Positions 35,538 to 47,900 of a stretch of DNA of 64,000 bases are shown here, one piece after another; position 1 is the stretch's first letter, and every line of letters begins with the position of its first letter. The position numbers and the translations under genes were made by a program. Where the stretch lies: assembly GCF_016920785.2 (NCBI RefSeq), contig NW_024609835.1:172914995-172978994 (forward strand), read 5' to 3'. Source of the DNA: Ixodes scapularis (Eukaryota; Arthropoda; Arachnida; Ixodida; Ixodidae). The notes beneath the pieces were generated by a model. That model did no database searches, was not told the origin of the DNA, and saw only the letters and a program-made list of their open reading frames with translations.

Positions 35538-35992
35538 CAGTGCTAATCACACTTGTCTATAACGCGCGAGCGAGCGGCTTTCTCCGGGGAGCGCTAGACT
35601 GGTGGCATTCGCGAAAACTAAGCTAGTCACGTGGCGCAACATGGAACGGCCCGCTCGAGGGGTGTCCTGCCCACGCTATCAGCTTGATAAGCGATAAAAG
35701 TAAAGTGCTTTATGATATATTTTTGTTTTTTGTTTTTTGATGACGAAATCGTTGATACGCCTTCATGTTTTAGTGTGTTTATTGTTCGCGCAATGAATGA
35801 TGTTTCTAAAAAGCGTGCGAGCAGCCTTCCGCGTTCGCCGCCAGCTGATAGAGTGGGCAGGACGACACCCCCCGAGCGGGCCGTTCCATGTTGCACCACG
35901 TGACTAGCTTAGTTTTCGCGAATGCCACCAGTCTAGCGCTCCCCGGAGAAAGTCGCACGCTCGCGCGTTATAGACAAGTGTGATTAGCACTG
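35538..35992. mobile_element. 455-bp foldback MITE with about 150-bp arms, TA flanks
   Basis: Inverted ends CAGTGCTAATCACACTTGTC and complement, continuing through CGGGGAGCGCTAGACTGGTG and TGGAACGGCCCGCTCGAG. TA at 35536-35537 and 35993-35994. The size is close to that of the 33811 element although sequences differ. Confidence 0.85.
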
Positions 35993-36049
35993 TACATGAT
36001 CGCACGGCGGTAGGATGCAGATGGGCGACTGAACCCCGGGTCCCGGCTA

Positions 36050-36130
36050 AAGCACTTGGTAAAAGCGCTTTTACAAGTACGGCCAACCATTGTTGTGGAA
36101 ACGCGCAAGACACGTGCCACGAGTGGGTGC
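36050..36130. repeat. Dispersed repeat, copy 1 (related to 45364-45442)
   Basis: Shares TTTACAAGTACGGCCAACCA, CGCAAGAC and GTGCCACGAG with 45364-45442. Both copies are followed within 30 bases by a perfect palindrome. Confidence 0.7.
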
Positions 36131-36159
36131 TCCACCGCCATTCTCTTTCAAGGACCAGT

Positions 36160-36223
36160 CATTTTAGTGCTGCGTCGCAGCACTAAAATGGCTGGAGGCA
36201 AATGGCTACGCCATTTGCCTCCA
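36160..36223. repeat. Two adjacent perfect palindromes
   Basis: First 36160-36190: CATTTTAGTGCTGCG, one base, exact complement. Second 36193-36223: TGGAGGCAAATGGC, TAC, exact complement. Confidence 0.9.
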
Positions 36224-36736
36224 AGGGCCGCTCGAGAGACGGACTCTTGCACTGGCACGTTTGAGGTTACATGAAAAACCTGCGTAAACGGCATCGAGGT
36301 GATTTAGTCCCTACAGGCTTTGCAGCCTGAGCTTCGTGCCCTGAAAGGAGCTCGCGCTCGAGCATTTCTCCATGTGCTCTGGTCTGCGGTGCCACAACAC
36401 ACTCGGTCAACGATCCCCCACCGCACTTGGTTTAGCTGGTTTAGCCTGTGAGGTAAACCAAATGAGCTACGCTTAGAGTATCGGCACTTGTCGTCCCCAT
36501 ATTGTTGTGGGCGCCGCCATCTTGTTGGTTAGTAACAAATCAAACGCAACGGCTGATCGTCATGATTCAAAAGTGCGACTTCCTCGGCATTCGGTGTCAG
36601 GTAGCTCACGTAATATTGCTTTGCTTTTTCTCGAACTGTTTAAACATTTGTGGAGGACGGAAAAGCGTTTCCTGTGATTTCAGATAAAGTTTCAGAAAAC
36701 TGACAACCATCATTTTAAGCACCAAGATGTGTATGA

Positions 36737-36784
36737 AGCGTAGCTTATTTAGTGGCTCTATAGAGCCACTAAATAAGCTACGCT
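36737..36784. repeat. Perfect 48-bp palindrome
   Basis: AGCGTAGCTTATTTAGTGGC plus TCTA is followed with no spacer by its exact complement: 24-bp arms. Confidence 0.92.
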
Positions 36785-39114
36785 ATAGTTTAGCCCGACC
36801 GTATAGGCACAGAAAGAGAACGAACAGCTTAACTTCGCGCTCTTAGCGATGCTTCAGTGGCTTCATCAGCCCATAGCGTTCGCTGCGCTCTGAACTAAGT
36901 ATCTCACAAGCCAAACCAACAAAAATTACTTAACACACCCTAATAAAGAAAAAAAATGCGGGTTTATTTTGACTAACTGGGGATCTTTTGACGTGCAACC
37001 GAAATCTCAGATTGGCCTCCGTCGTTTTGTGGGCACCTCGGCCGATATTTAAATCCTACAAATATCGATTCATGGGCCAGCGCGTTAGCTCAGAGACACC
37101 GAGACGATTTAATGCTTAGTGTTTTGTTTTAATATCATTGCTACTTAAGAGCCACCGAGGTGGTTTTTGAAACAAAATATAGTCGAAGCATTCCGACAAG
37201 CATAGTTTGATTGCGAAAATGATTTTTGCAAGTGATAAAAACATTAAAATGTTTTCGCATACGTGGCGGAATCTGAAATGGCAGAATGCATTTTATGGCG
37301 CCCATTTCATTTGGATCGCGACCGGCATGTGAACCGACGCACAGTAGAACGCGCGAAAAGGAGCTGTGGTGCACCCGCAGTCTCGTGCTTGTTGTTCTGA
37401 CATCTCTGGCTCGCTCACTGCGAGCATCCAGGCATCTGACACCCTGAAATCTGGTGCTTTTTCTGTCTTTCTCGTGGCGTTCCAAGCGGCACACGACGGA
37501 AAATGCACATCAAGCTCTTCTTGAACACGTGTCGCCATCTGTGTTTTATAATAAGAAACTACAATTTGCCATAACTGAATGGGAAACGTTTCAGGTCTTG
37601 TAACATTATTAACCTGTAATATATCAATATGAAAGTTCTGGAAATTGTAATATTGAAGGATGCTTCATAATTTAATGTCTCGTTATTTCGATTAGTTGAC
37701 GTGATTTCGTTTTTACAGCCCCATAAAAAAAGTACAATTTTTAACTTTATTTTTTATTTTAAAATATACTTTATCCGTACAGTTCGTTGCTTACTTTTTT
37801 ACTTTATTACATCCAACCGAACGCTCACGTAAAATATCGTGGACAATGGGACGTTATAACTCCAGAAATAAAATTTTCAATATTAGAGACTTTGGTCTAT
37901 TAAAAGCTAAATAATTAACTAACCTCTAAAAATAATCGTAATATCGAGACATTAAAGTATCGTTGAAAAACAGCTTTTTAATTTGACATTAACTTTATAA
38001 ATGTAAGATACATTAAAAGAAAGTCATAAGCCGTCAGAAAAGCATGAAAACGTCATGCACGGTGGGGTTGCACCTTAATGTTTACATTCTCCTTGTCCAC
38101 GTTTTTTTTTTTTTTCTGACTTCTTTTTTATGACTTTGGCTTCAGACGAATGAAGTCATGCCCTCTCCATGTCTTTTAACCTCCTTGGCCGGCAACACGA
38201 ACGTCCGTAGCGCCGTCGTTACGTAGAGTGTTATGCAACCGCGTTTATTTTTAACCAAAGGTACAAAACACAAATATTATGCTCATTTTAATAGACCGCT
38301 GAAACAGACCACGGTCGTCTCAGGCATTGCCGATTAATGTTAAGATTAAAGGTAATGAAAGTAAGGGGGTAGCGGCGTCTATCAACACGTGCGCCAAACG
38401 AACGCCCGGAGGTTCCAACTCCGGTCAGAAATGCCTGGGCAGCGTGAGAAAATCGTTGTTTCTTTAATATTGCGGGGATGTACGGAACGACAATAGTTTT
38501 TGACATAATAAAGGAACATTTTAGAATAATTTGCGCTAAGTTCTGTGCCACGCAAAGACGTAATTTGTTTTCTTTAATTGCCTGAGCGACATCATGCAGC
38601 AGACGACGCGGCGACGTCACACCGTTCACGTGACCCGCTCCGGTCAACCCCAAAAGTCCATCTTTGCTGCGTACAAAAATCGTCTGCTTCAAACGCCATT
38701 GCCTTGGAAATTTTCGTCTGCAAATTTTCACACACATCCGATATTATGCAAACTTTTATAAAGTGTTTAGTGCTTTACCAACTTCTCAACAGACAAGTTT
38801 CGAAAAAAAAAAATTGAACTCGGCGTTTATGTTTTAATCAGCCGTGTTGCGTCAATCTCCACGTGCTTTCCCATAAGGGAGAACACATGGAACCCTGAAA
38901 AGCACGTGACTCGCGCCGAGCTGCTCTGTCGGTCATGTTGTCGGCGAAACACGAAGATCAAAGGATTGTGTTACTTTTTACCTCGCAGTCGCAGTCCGCC
39001 GTTGGCCCTGGCAAGATATTTGGCCCTATTTTTCACAAGAGCGAGATACGCTTAGTAATTGTACAAGGTAAAACAGACCTGTGAAATACGTTTGTGACGA
39101 AAGTTTAGAGTGCT
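36785..39114. other. Gene-free stretch
   Basis: No supported gene; very AT-rich between 37560 and 38060. A 149-codon - strand frame (38288-38737) has no recognisable domain. Confidence 0.4.
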
Positions 39115-39544
39115 ACTATGGTGCCTGGAACGCGTCTCCGACTGGTGTGTTTACCGCGCCCAAAAAAGTGGTCCCTCGATTTCCGCCTGATAATGTCATA
39201 AAAATGTCATGCTGTCGCCGGTCGCGTTCCTGGCGGCGTCCCAACAGTTGTGGTATATATGGCAGACGCCTGTTCTGCTGCAGGTCGCTCTCTACTGTGA
39301 CAGTCCACGGAAACTGCAGCAGCCGGAAGTTGGGACGCCTAGAACGCCGTGACGACAGCGACACTCGCGTTCGCTCGAGCTTTTCGCCAGCATTTCTACA
39401 GCCAACCGCAAAGATCGCGACAGGCAACAACATGACACTCCGGCTTCTATGACGTCATTTGTTGCACTTGGGGACCACTTTTGATATATGGGCGAAATAA
39501 AACGCGAAACACACCAGTCGGAGACACGCCCCAGGCACCATAGT
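39115..39544. mobile_element. 430-bp MITE, GCT flanks
   Basis: Inverted ends ACTATGGTGCCTGG and complement, continuing into TCTCCGACTGGTGTGTTT. GCT lies at both flanks (39112-39114, 39545-39547). A diverged partial relative lies at about 46880-47065 (CACACCAGTCAAGAC, GGGGCCACTTTTGATG). Confidence 0.75.
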
Positions 39545-39721
39545 GCTACGTGCAAGCGCCGATTTATTTATAAAAAAAAAAATAAGATAAAAGAACGCCT
39601 CAAAAATTTTTATTACCAAAAAAATATCAAATTATAACTTAAAAAAAAAAAATGCGAGTAACGAAACTATTTAGAACGCCGCGTCAAAATATGGTGTAAG
39701 TTAAACGCAGTGGGGAACCAC

Positions 39722-39800
39722 GAACGACACAACAAAACGCATACCGGCGGCGTGAACGCAGTGTGGTGAACGACACAACAAAACGCACACCGTGAACTTG
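39722..39800. repeat. Short tandem duplication, about 52-bp period
   Basis: GAACGACACAACAAAACGCA occurs at 39722 and again at about 39770. Confidence 0.7.
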
Positions 39801-39849
39801 ATAGCGGGTTCGTTTCACACGCCCTGGCACCGTTCGAGTTCTCTCCCAC

Positions 39850-40375
39850 GTCACATTCAATTGGGGCGCACGCAGCACCGAGAAAGTGCTGCCCCCAAGA
39901 ACGCCCCACCGCGCGGGTGCAGCGTATGATGCACTTCCAAGTGAACACGAAGCATTCCGCCGTGCAACGCGCTTGGCGCGGTTATGGACACCATAGCGCC
40001 ATAGCGCGGTCACTTCAAGGGCAAAACATAAACGGCTGGACCACTGAACAAAACCCGCCGCGAGTGGGGCGGCGGCGCGCGCCATCTAGCGAGAGTCTCC
40101 CGAGCCGCCATGTTTACCGAGACGTGGAAGACGAAGCGAGGGAAAGAAGGGGCCGAAGGAGGCAGAGGGCGCTAGCTCAAGGCCGCGCCGGCCCGCAGTG
40201 CGCGAAGCTGCACGGTCTCCTTTCGACGGTGCAGCTGGTGCAGCAACGCGCCGGTGTCGTGCGTCGCACCAAGTCCCAAATGAACGTAGTGCAGCCGCAC
40301 CGACACGACCATGTGAATGCGACGCGTCCGTCGGTGCAGTGCGGTGCGGTGGGGTGCGCCCCAATTAAATGTGAC
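39850..40375. mobile_element. MITE-like element with GTCACATT(C/T)AATTGGGG ends
   Basis: Left GTCACATTCAATTGGGGCGC, right complement GTCACATTTAATTGGGGCGC, 526 bp apart. The interior is GC-rich with repeated TGCAGTGCGGTGCGG words. No clear target duplication. Confidence 0.6.
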
Positions 40376-40710
40376 ACCAGAATGCATCGCACTCAAGAGT
40401 GTTGCACGGAAAACTGGACTCAAACGAACTCGCCAAATGCAGCGAGTGCATGGATGGATGGATGAATACGGCTGAGCCCTTTGGATCGGGCGGTAGCTTA
40501 CGCCACCTAGCCATTTTGTTTTACCATTTAAGCTTAGAATATTTAAATGTGAAATCTATATTCACTCCGCAGTGCAAAGAAAGTGAGGCTATGAAACCCC
40601 CTTGCCATCAGTGATTAAGAAAATACCTAGTTTTCTCTCGATTTCTGCCACCATTCACTTAATCTTTGCTTGGTAATCTCTACAGTCTTGAAATCCACTT
40701 TCCCTTCGCT

Positions 40711-40978
40711 GTCTGATGGCTGCCGCCATCAGACTGATGGCTGCCGCCATCTATGTTGTAGAAAAGGTACCGACTTCAAACCGAAACTAGCGCCTTTCTG
40801 TCTGGAGTGATGCGTGGGAATGCGAGAATGCAGTCGCTACCAACGTTTATCTACAAACGTTGGTCGCTGCAACTTGTAGCTTATAGTTGCGATGACTTCA
40901 AGCAGCTAGGCTGCCGTAGAGATAATTACAAACGGCGTAAATTTCCGCAACCAGCTGTCTACAAAGCAGCTGGTTGCG
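40711..40978. repeat. Cluster of three perfect hairpins
   Basis: 40711-40734: GTCTGATGGC with 4-base loop, followed by a partial second copy. 40840-40863: CCAACGTTT. 40946-40978: CGCAACCAGCTG. The last two loops share the word TCTACAAA. Confidence 0.85.
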
Positions 40979-43925
40979 ATCTTTCAATTCTTATAGCCGT
41001 TTATATACTGAAGAAAACTGATGATGCTGTCCGAGCAGAAGCTTGATCCGTTTGAGCATGGTATTTATGCGTGAACCACTGTAAGGGTACGGCTTAAAAC
41101 TAGCCTGTTGGAATATCCAGCAAAACTGGGACTTTCGATTTGGATCGTCATTATAGGTGGATTAGATATTAGCCTTGGTGAGGGCGTCGAGGACGAGAGT
41201 TTTCTCGAGCAAAATACGACGGGGCAAGTTAGCTGACGTAGGTAAATGTTAAACATGATGATGTTGCCCAATCCTCGGGTAAAGTCTTCATCATTAGCTT
41301 TCTCTGATGCTTATTGGGCAGTCAGAGGTTTCTGCTGGCGGAGTTTTGTCGACAAATGTTCAATTTTTCACCCGCACACGGGTGGTGATAGACATCTCGG
41401 GGGCCGCTGTTGTGTTTGTTCTGAGCATTTCTTTACACACTGGTATATTTCAGCGTCTGTATGGCAACAGAGAGACTAAAAACTTCCAAATAAAGCACGG
41501 GTTGTTAATTGCTTCCTTCATGAAACAGCAGTCGCTCACAATTCAAGCTCGCGTTTGAATGCGTTGCCCGCGGGACACGACTTCTAGTAGAAAATCCACT
41601 TTTTTTTTTTTCCTTTCGGTTTTACTGTACGAATGCCACATCGTAGCAGACGACCTCTTGTCGTCTGCTTCCACTCCTCTCCGGAGCGGAGCTGGAGGGG
41701 CATGGCGGGATAGACCCGTTGCTCTGGAGCAGGGGGCGCGAGCGCATCCGCAAGACGCGACCATGTTATGATGGCTGAACCATCCAGGTGGTTCTGTAAC
41801 GTTCGATTTTGCACGTGCCACATTCGAATGCAAGCATCTGAAGATGCGCAATAACAAAACCTCTAAAAAAAAAAAAAGAATTATGCAGCTCGCGGCCGAA
41901 ACATTCCTTTAATCTTTGCCTTTTTCCATAGCTTCCGCCAGCACGGATGTTTCACTCTACGTGATAGCGAAGCCGAAGCTACTCGCAAAAGCACGTCCTC
42001 CTGAAAGATGCTCGCACTGCACGAGCGAGCGTGCTTGACAGGGACGCTGAAAGCTCGCAGCTCGCTCTTGTAACCTCTGCTACGCTGGCACTTAGAATGA
42101 AACTGAGTAGAAAAAAACTATAGTGGGGGAAGCTTATTGACGCATGTTCGAAACCCAAGCCAAATATTCTATTTTGCTCGCCTGGAGCGCTGCTCAAAAC
42201 TTGAGAGCTACGGCAGCTACGGGCCTATATTGCATTTGGGCGCACGATCGATTTTCTCGGTGCAGAAAGTGCATGCACGGGTGGGGTGTCGGCGCTGAAA
42301 CGAATTCGGCGGGTGCAACAACTCGTGGAGTGTCGGCCGAAACAAACCCGCACCGCACTGCGAGTGGACAGGCGTGCGCACGTATGCCGTGAAACGAACC
42401 CGCTATAAAGCTACGAACAGATAATCGTGCCGATCGCGCAACCAAGTTGATGAGTTGGGATTCCCGGGTTTTGCTCCTGTGCCACACTTTAGTTGCTTTA
42501 CTCGCTACCTTCCAGATGGCGCGAGCAACTGTCTCTGTCCAGGAAAACGGCTATTTACGATAAGTTTTCATCGCAACTTCTATAAATAATACAGAAATTA
42601 AAGGACGCCTCTTATTTTGCAAATTACTATTTTCCTAAAACGAACTAGTAAAAAGGGGCTCTACTTTTATTTCTTGTTTCATCTCTTCCCATGATTCCAA
42701 GTGGCATAACATTTTTTGTTTAATAAATGGTCAGCCATCTTGGGAGACGTCAGTTGGTCTGTATGCCGTTAATAAATCTCCGTGCATCGGAAAAGGCGCT
42801 CGTCGAAAACGAACTACATGGTGTGCGTTTGAGTCTACAATATCTGTTCTCTATCTCCGTAAGTGCATTTCATATATGCTGCCCTTTCTTGCTAGGTTTT
42901 AAAAGTTGCTGCCTTCGACGTCTCTTCCTAACGTCCAGTGTCTACGCCTCTGCATTTTCCCGTACATATCCGATATTGCTTGCGTTCCCAAGTCACATGA
43001 GCGTTACCAACCCGTAGAAAGAAATTTGAACGGTTTCAAGCACATTCTGGTGTATCTGTGCAGTTCAGCCATCGCCGACAAAAATTCCGCCGTAGGCCTA
43101 AGTTTCGCTGCTTGGCTTGTTTGTCTCTTGGTTTTTGGCACTTTTCCTGGTCGCTGCTCCTCGTTTACGCCAGCTCACAGGTTCAAAAGCCTTCGTTCGG
43201 TGTCTTCCCTTTGTTATAATAGAATCCGCCTCGCCTAAGTCCAGCTGGCCTGCATTGTCTCGTGTCGTTGGTAGTTTTTCCGGATACCTTAGCCGATGCA
43301 CAAAGGTGCGTGCTTACGCTTTGTGTGTCATGCCTCGCCAGTCGGGGCAAATAAAGGCCGTTACTTCTCATATTCCATAACATAGTTCAAGTTTTGTTTT
43401 AAGATGTAAACTAACAATCGTGTAAGAAATTTTGGCGCCCGTAGTGCGGCCAACTTTGAACGTTGTACAACCCTTCTGGCGGTTTTGCCCTTGCGGATGC
43501 ACGCAACGGATATTGGCGAAATTTTAGCTCGTTAAGGCAAGCGAGTTGCGAGGTTCAACCTCCTGCGAACGGCGCTTCGCAGCCGTTGTAGTGATTTCTA
43601 CTGCGTTTAATGCAGAGAAGATTTCATATGCCTCCCCCCCCCCCCCCCCCCCCCCCTTTTTTTTTTATTCTGTATGGAGGTTTTGAAGTTTGTTCTGGCT
43701 CGTTCGTTTATCAGTGCCTCACGGACTTGCTCGTATCAGCGTTGTTGCTATGTGCCGAAGTTTGGCCTCCGTAGGGAGACTGCGGACATGCCTTTTCTCG
43801 AAGTTTGTGTGGTTTCACTAGTTGAATACTGCTAGTACACTAAAAAGACCGGGTCACTTTTTTCGTGGGTAGTGGTACTTGGAGCAAAGAAGTTGATCTA
43901 CTCCGGGCTTCAAACTGGTAATTTG
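40979..43925. other. Gene-free stretch upstream of DDX6
   Basis: No supported gene. Contains a palindrome at 41645-41669 (AGCAGACGAC arms) and a poly-C/poly-T tract at 43634-43666. The DDX6 promoter and noncoding first exon may lie in 43000-44850 but no element could be fixed. Confidence 0.4.
43634..43666. repeat. Poly-C then poly-T tract
   Basis: 23 C followed by 10 T. Confidence 0.9.
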
Positions 43926-43928
43926 TTA

Positions 43929-44082
43929 AGGCCCGTTCACACTCTTGCAACCGAGTACGACCGAGAGAGACCAAACCGGTTTTTAAGCCTCTTGCGATCT
44001 CTTAGGACCAGCTCCGCTCAGCGTATCCGGTCTCAAGAAGTCTTTCTCGGTCGTACTCGGTTGCAAGAGTGTGAACGCGCCT
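43929..44082. mobile_element. 154-bp MITE of the AGGCCCGTTCACACTC family, TSD TTA
   Basis: Starts AGGCCCGTTCACACTCTTGC and ends with the complement (one mismatch, GCGCCT), flanked by TTA (43926-43928, 44083-44085). It is almost entirely palindromic and lies about 800 bp upstream of the DDX6 start exon. Confidence 0.85.
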
Positions 44083-44909
44083 TTACAGTTACGCTTACCT
44101 TGCCTTCCGGTGGATTATGGGAAATATTAAAAAGCATAGACAGGTAGCTCTGTTAGATGGACCCAAAGCATTGGTGTGCACAACTGAGTGCTAAAAGAAG
44201 CTCGCACATCTAAGGCTGAACCGCATGTAAGCAATTTATCGAGCAATGAAAGCTCACTGTTGCTCGTCGCGTCGCTCTGTTTTTGGATTTCTAGAAAACG
44301 TTGCTCATTGCCTTGGTCGCTTGCTTCTGTCGCTTTCATGCAGTTTGCCTCGTCGATTGAGCGATGGCGAAGTGGGTTGCCGTCGGTTGTTTAGTCGCTT
44401 GCTAAATAGCTTTCTTGCAATTTATACTTAATACATAGCCTTTGCTCTGGTGCAGGTTTTGGTGGTTTTAAGTATACCAGGTTGTGGCAGTTTTATTGCT
44501 GGTTATTGTTTGGTGCAATCCCGGCATGCTAAGAGTTTTCTCTTGAACTGGCGACTTCAGGTCGTTTAATTTGCATGCTTTTTTCTTGCTTCGGCATTAG
44601 TTTAATGGGTGTGTCCCAGCTCGATCCTCCGGCTATGTCCAATGCATAGTCACCATTCCAGTGTTGGGTGTTGCAAGACTGTCAGCAACCCGTGAGTGTT
44701 AAGGCACCCTAGTACCGAGCACTGGTGTGGATTCGTTGCTGCGGGAAAAATCTTGTCTGAGGGAGGAGCTTGTGTCGATCCTTTAGGGAGGGCTTTGTGT
44801 TTTCCATTCTCTCTTCAAGGCATTGGTGGGCCTGAACTTGGTTTTATTTTGCAGGGCAAAAATCCCAAGGACACTGCCAGATAGAACGAGGTTGTCGGAG
44901 CCATCCAAG

Positions 44910-44980
44910 ATGTCGAGTGTTGCAGAGAACTCTGACAACCACACTCCCGACAAGTCAATGAACCACACCAACAACATCAG
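44910..44980 (+). CDS. DDX6: DDX6 coding exon 1
   Basis: The exon runs 44855-44980 after an acceptor TTTTGCAG; translation starts at 44910 (MSSVAENSDNHTPDKS...). The donor is CAG|GTTTGT. It leaves two bases (AG) that form Arg with the first G of exon 2. The start is supported by the acidic Ser/Asn-rich tail and by A at -3, but the noncoding first exon and promoter were not identified. Confidence 0.75.
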
Positions 44981-47900
44981 GTTTGTGTAGCCCCTGATTT
45001 GAGGGGACTTTCTTCAGGGACTGTTTTGGGCTGTACAAGTCTTTTTTTTTTTTTTTTCCAAGTTCTAAAGGAAGCACCAACAGTTTTCTTTTGGTTAGCA
45101 TTTATTGTATAGAGTCGTGCAGCTTGATAGTGTTCAGTCTCCATATGAAGGGGGGGAAGGAAGGAAGGAGAGAGAAGTATTGCACTCTCCATTTGTGGAA
45201 CATTTGTCAGATTTCTGTCACGTTACTCCAGGATTATAGGACGCATAGGCATGTCTTCTTAAAATGGAGTTGTGCAAAATTGCATTTCCCTTTGTAAGTG
45301 TTGTGTGCCATAAACCATTTGCATACTGCAAGCTTTTTTGTGGGGCTAACGGGTTGAACTAAAGCCCCTTGATAAAGGATTTTTTTTACAAGTACCGCCA
45401 ACCATTGTGAGAATGCTCAAGACGGGTGCCACGAGCGGGTGGCTGGTTTGTCGCATACCAGATGTGACAAACCAGCCTCCTCCATTGTGCAAAGAGAATT
45501 TCACCCTTAACCCCTTGCCTACTCATTTTTTTTCTTTAAAGATCGTACAGAAAGCTTTATTTAAATCAAGCTATTTGCATCAAAATAAAGAAAAACGTTT
45601 CCTTGGCTTTCAGGCGTAGTCTCGTGCTCTATACTAGGACTTCTGGTCATCTCCTCTTCTTCAGTAGTTCTTCGCAGTATGATAGAAATCGAGAGATTAG
45701 CAGAAACCTCACATAGGACATCGTTTTGCCGAAAATTGGGGTCTCCACTATGGACCTCTTGGACCAGTTCATTTTGACTGTGTTTTTTCACTTGCGTCAT
45801 AATGATGCACAAGGCAAAGTATGCCTTTATCTCATCCGGAGTGGTGTCAAACCATTGCTCCTCATAGCATTTCTTGGGACGATCCTCGTCGCCCATCTCT
45901 TGTTCGGCGTAGCGATTTGTCTCAGCAGAGACAGACGCCCAATATCATGACTTGCAAACACGGAAAAGGTCGACAAGGCGCTTGTCTTCTCACTAAGACT
46001 GCGCTGAACCCTTGCTGACACACCTGGGGCTTCTACAAAGGTGAACTGAGCAGGCTGGTTGTCCCTCTTCTCCCAGTTCCACTGACGTGCAGACGCCGAA
46101 GTCGATGAAACGCTTCCAGGATTCGCATCGTTTTCAACACTTTTTTCACTGTCCGTTGAACTCTCATCGGATTCCGAGTAATCGGAAAGGCAGCAGGATT
46201 TGTCGTCAGAAATACAGGCGCATTCATCACTTTCAAAAAGAAGTCTTTGTATATCTTCGTCCGTCAAAGCAGACCTCCGCGCTGAAGACATGTTTTTGGC
46301 GCGCTTGCTTACAATAGCGCGCTTATTTTTTGTCAGTGGAGCGCCCTCTCTCTGTCAAAAGGCAAAGCAAACAAGAAAAGAACCCAAGGTAAACAGAAGC
46401 AACAGGGGTAGTGCTGCCATCTGCCGCAGAGCTCACAAAACAAGCTCTGAAACCGAAACGCGAGTCACACTCGTGGTCGGGTTTTATGGTCCGTAAATGG
46501 CGGCACGAGTGACACTCGTTATTAGTAGGCAAGGGGTTAATAGCCAATTCGTCTGGGCCCGCATTGCACCGGTGCAGTGCGGTTCGTGGCACATGGAAGG
46601 GGAGAGGGGACTTTCCTTCTCTCCCTGCCAGTCTTTCGTGTACTAAAGTGGAAAGAGTTTACTGCACTGGACGGGTGCGGTGCGGGCCCAGACGAATTGG
46701 CCGTTAGACGTGATTGTGGTGAGTTTACTGCATCCTCTTTAGCGGTTCCTCGATATCCGCCTTGAAACGTCGCATTCGTGTCGTGCTTTCATTTGCTGTG
46801 GTGCTGGCTGGGGCACGGCAGCAGAGCTGGGTACAGCAGACTCTGGTGCTGTTGTAGGCAGACAGTTTGCGGAAACTTTGAAAAACGGGAGTTGGGACGC
46901 TTCAAAAACGGTACACTTGTATTCACCAGTCTTTTTTTGTTTTATTTTTGTCGGAACTTTTGCAATTAACTGACGGAATTCACAAGATGCCAGTACTTTG
47001 GACATCAGTTGTCACTTCGGGGCCACTTTTGATGCAAGGGCAGCGTAGGACGCTAAGCACACCAGTCAAGACCCAATCCAATCAGGCGGAGGTGGAGGAG
47101 AGAAGGTGTTAGACTGAGTACTAATTTCTTTTATATAAATTGTGACAGGTAGTGAGACTGCAGGTTTGTGGAAAGAAATCGGTACCCAGCATTAAAGATT
47201 CACGATTGTGGGAGGCCTTTTCGCTCGAGAAAGGAAGTCCAAGAGGTGGTTTGCATGCTCTGTGCTCTTCGGTAGATTTGAGTCAATGCAAGGCTTCCCT
47301 GCAACCCCACATTGCACCGCGTAGTATGTAAAACTTTGGGGCTATTCTGATGTACATTCGGGCAGGCTTTTCGTACATCCTGGTGAGGCATGATCCCTTC
47401 TTTCCTGCCAGTGTAAGTTCAAAAGACAAAAGAAAACCGAAAGCTGATCCATGCTCTGTTTTGTTGTTATCCGTTTGCTCTCTTGGTGCTCCAAGACCGG
47501 AAAATGCTAAACCAACATAAACTTCTATTCGTAGGTTCATATGCCATGCATCGCAGTGATGCGTTGAAAAGCTGATACGGGTATGCACATATTTCTAGAA
47601 TGGTGTGTCAGAGGCAAAAAATGTTGATCAATGCTGAGGTTTTGGGATGTCTGCCAGTTTTGCACTAGAATCTGAATTAATAGGGCTGGAGAAAACATGC
47701 CTCCTTTCAGAGTGGCAACGGCACATATTGGACGCATCTTTAGCATCTGCGAGGTTGAAGCATGCCTAATAACTTGCCACTCGAGATCTGTAGTAAGTCA
47801 CCTCCAGCGCGAGCTTACTGCTTTCGATAACACTTCTGCTCCTCTCGAGTACACACAGTTTAAGCATGACGGAAGGCACTGAGTCCATGCTAGCGCAGAA

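Noticed and set aside
38288..38737. 149-codon - strand open frame as a gene
   Set aside because: No domain or motif recognised, and no codon bias against the flanks. Left as gene-free sequence.
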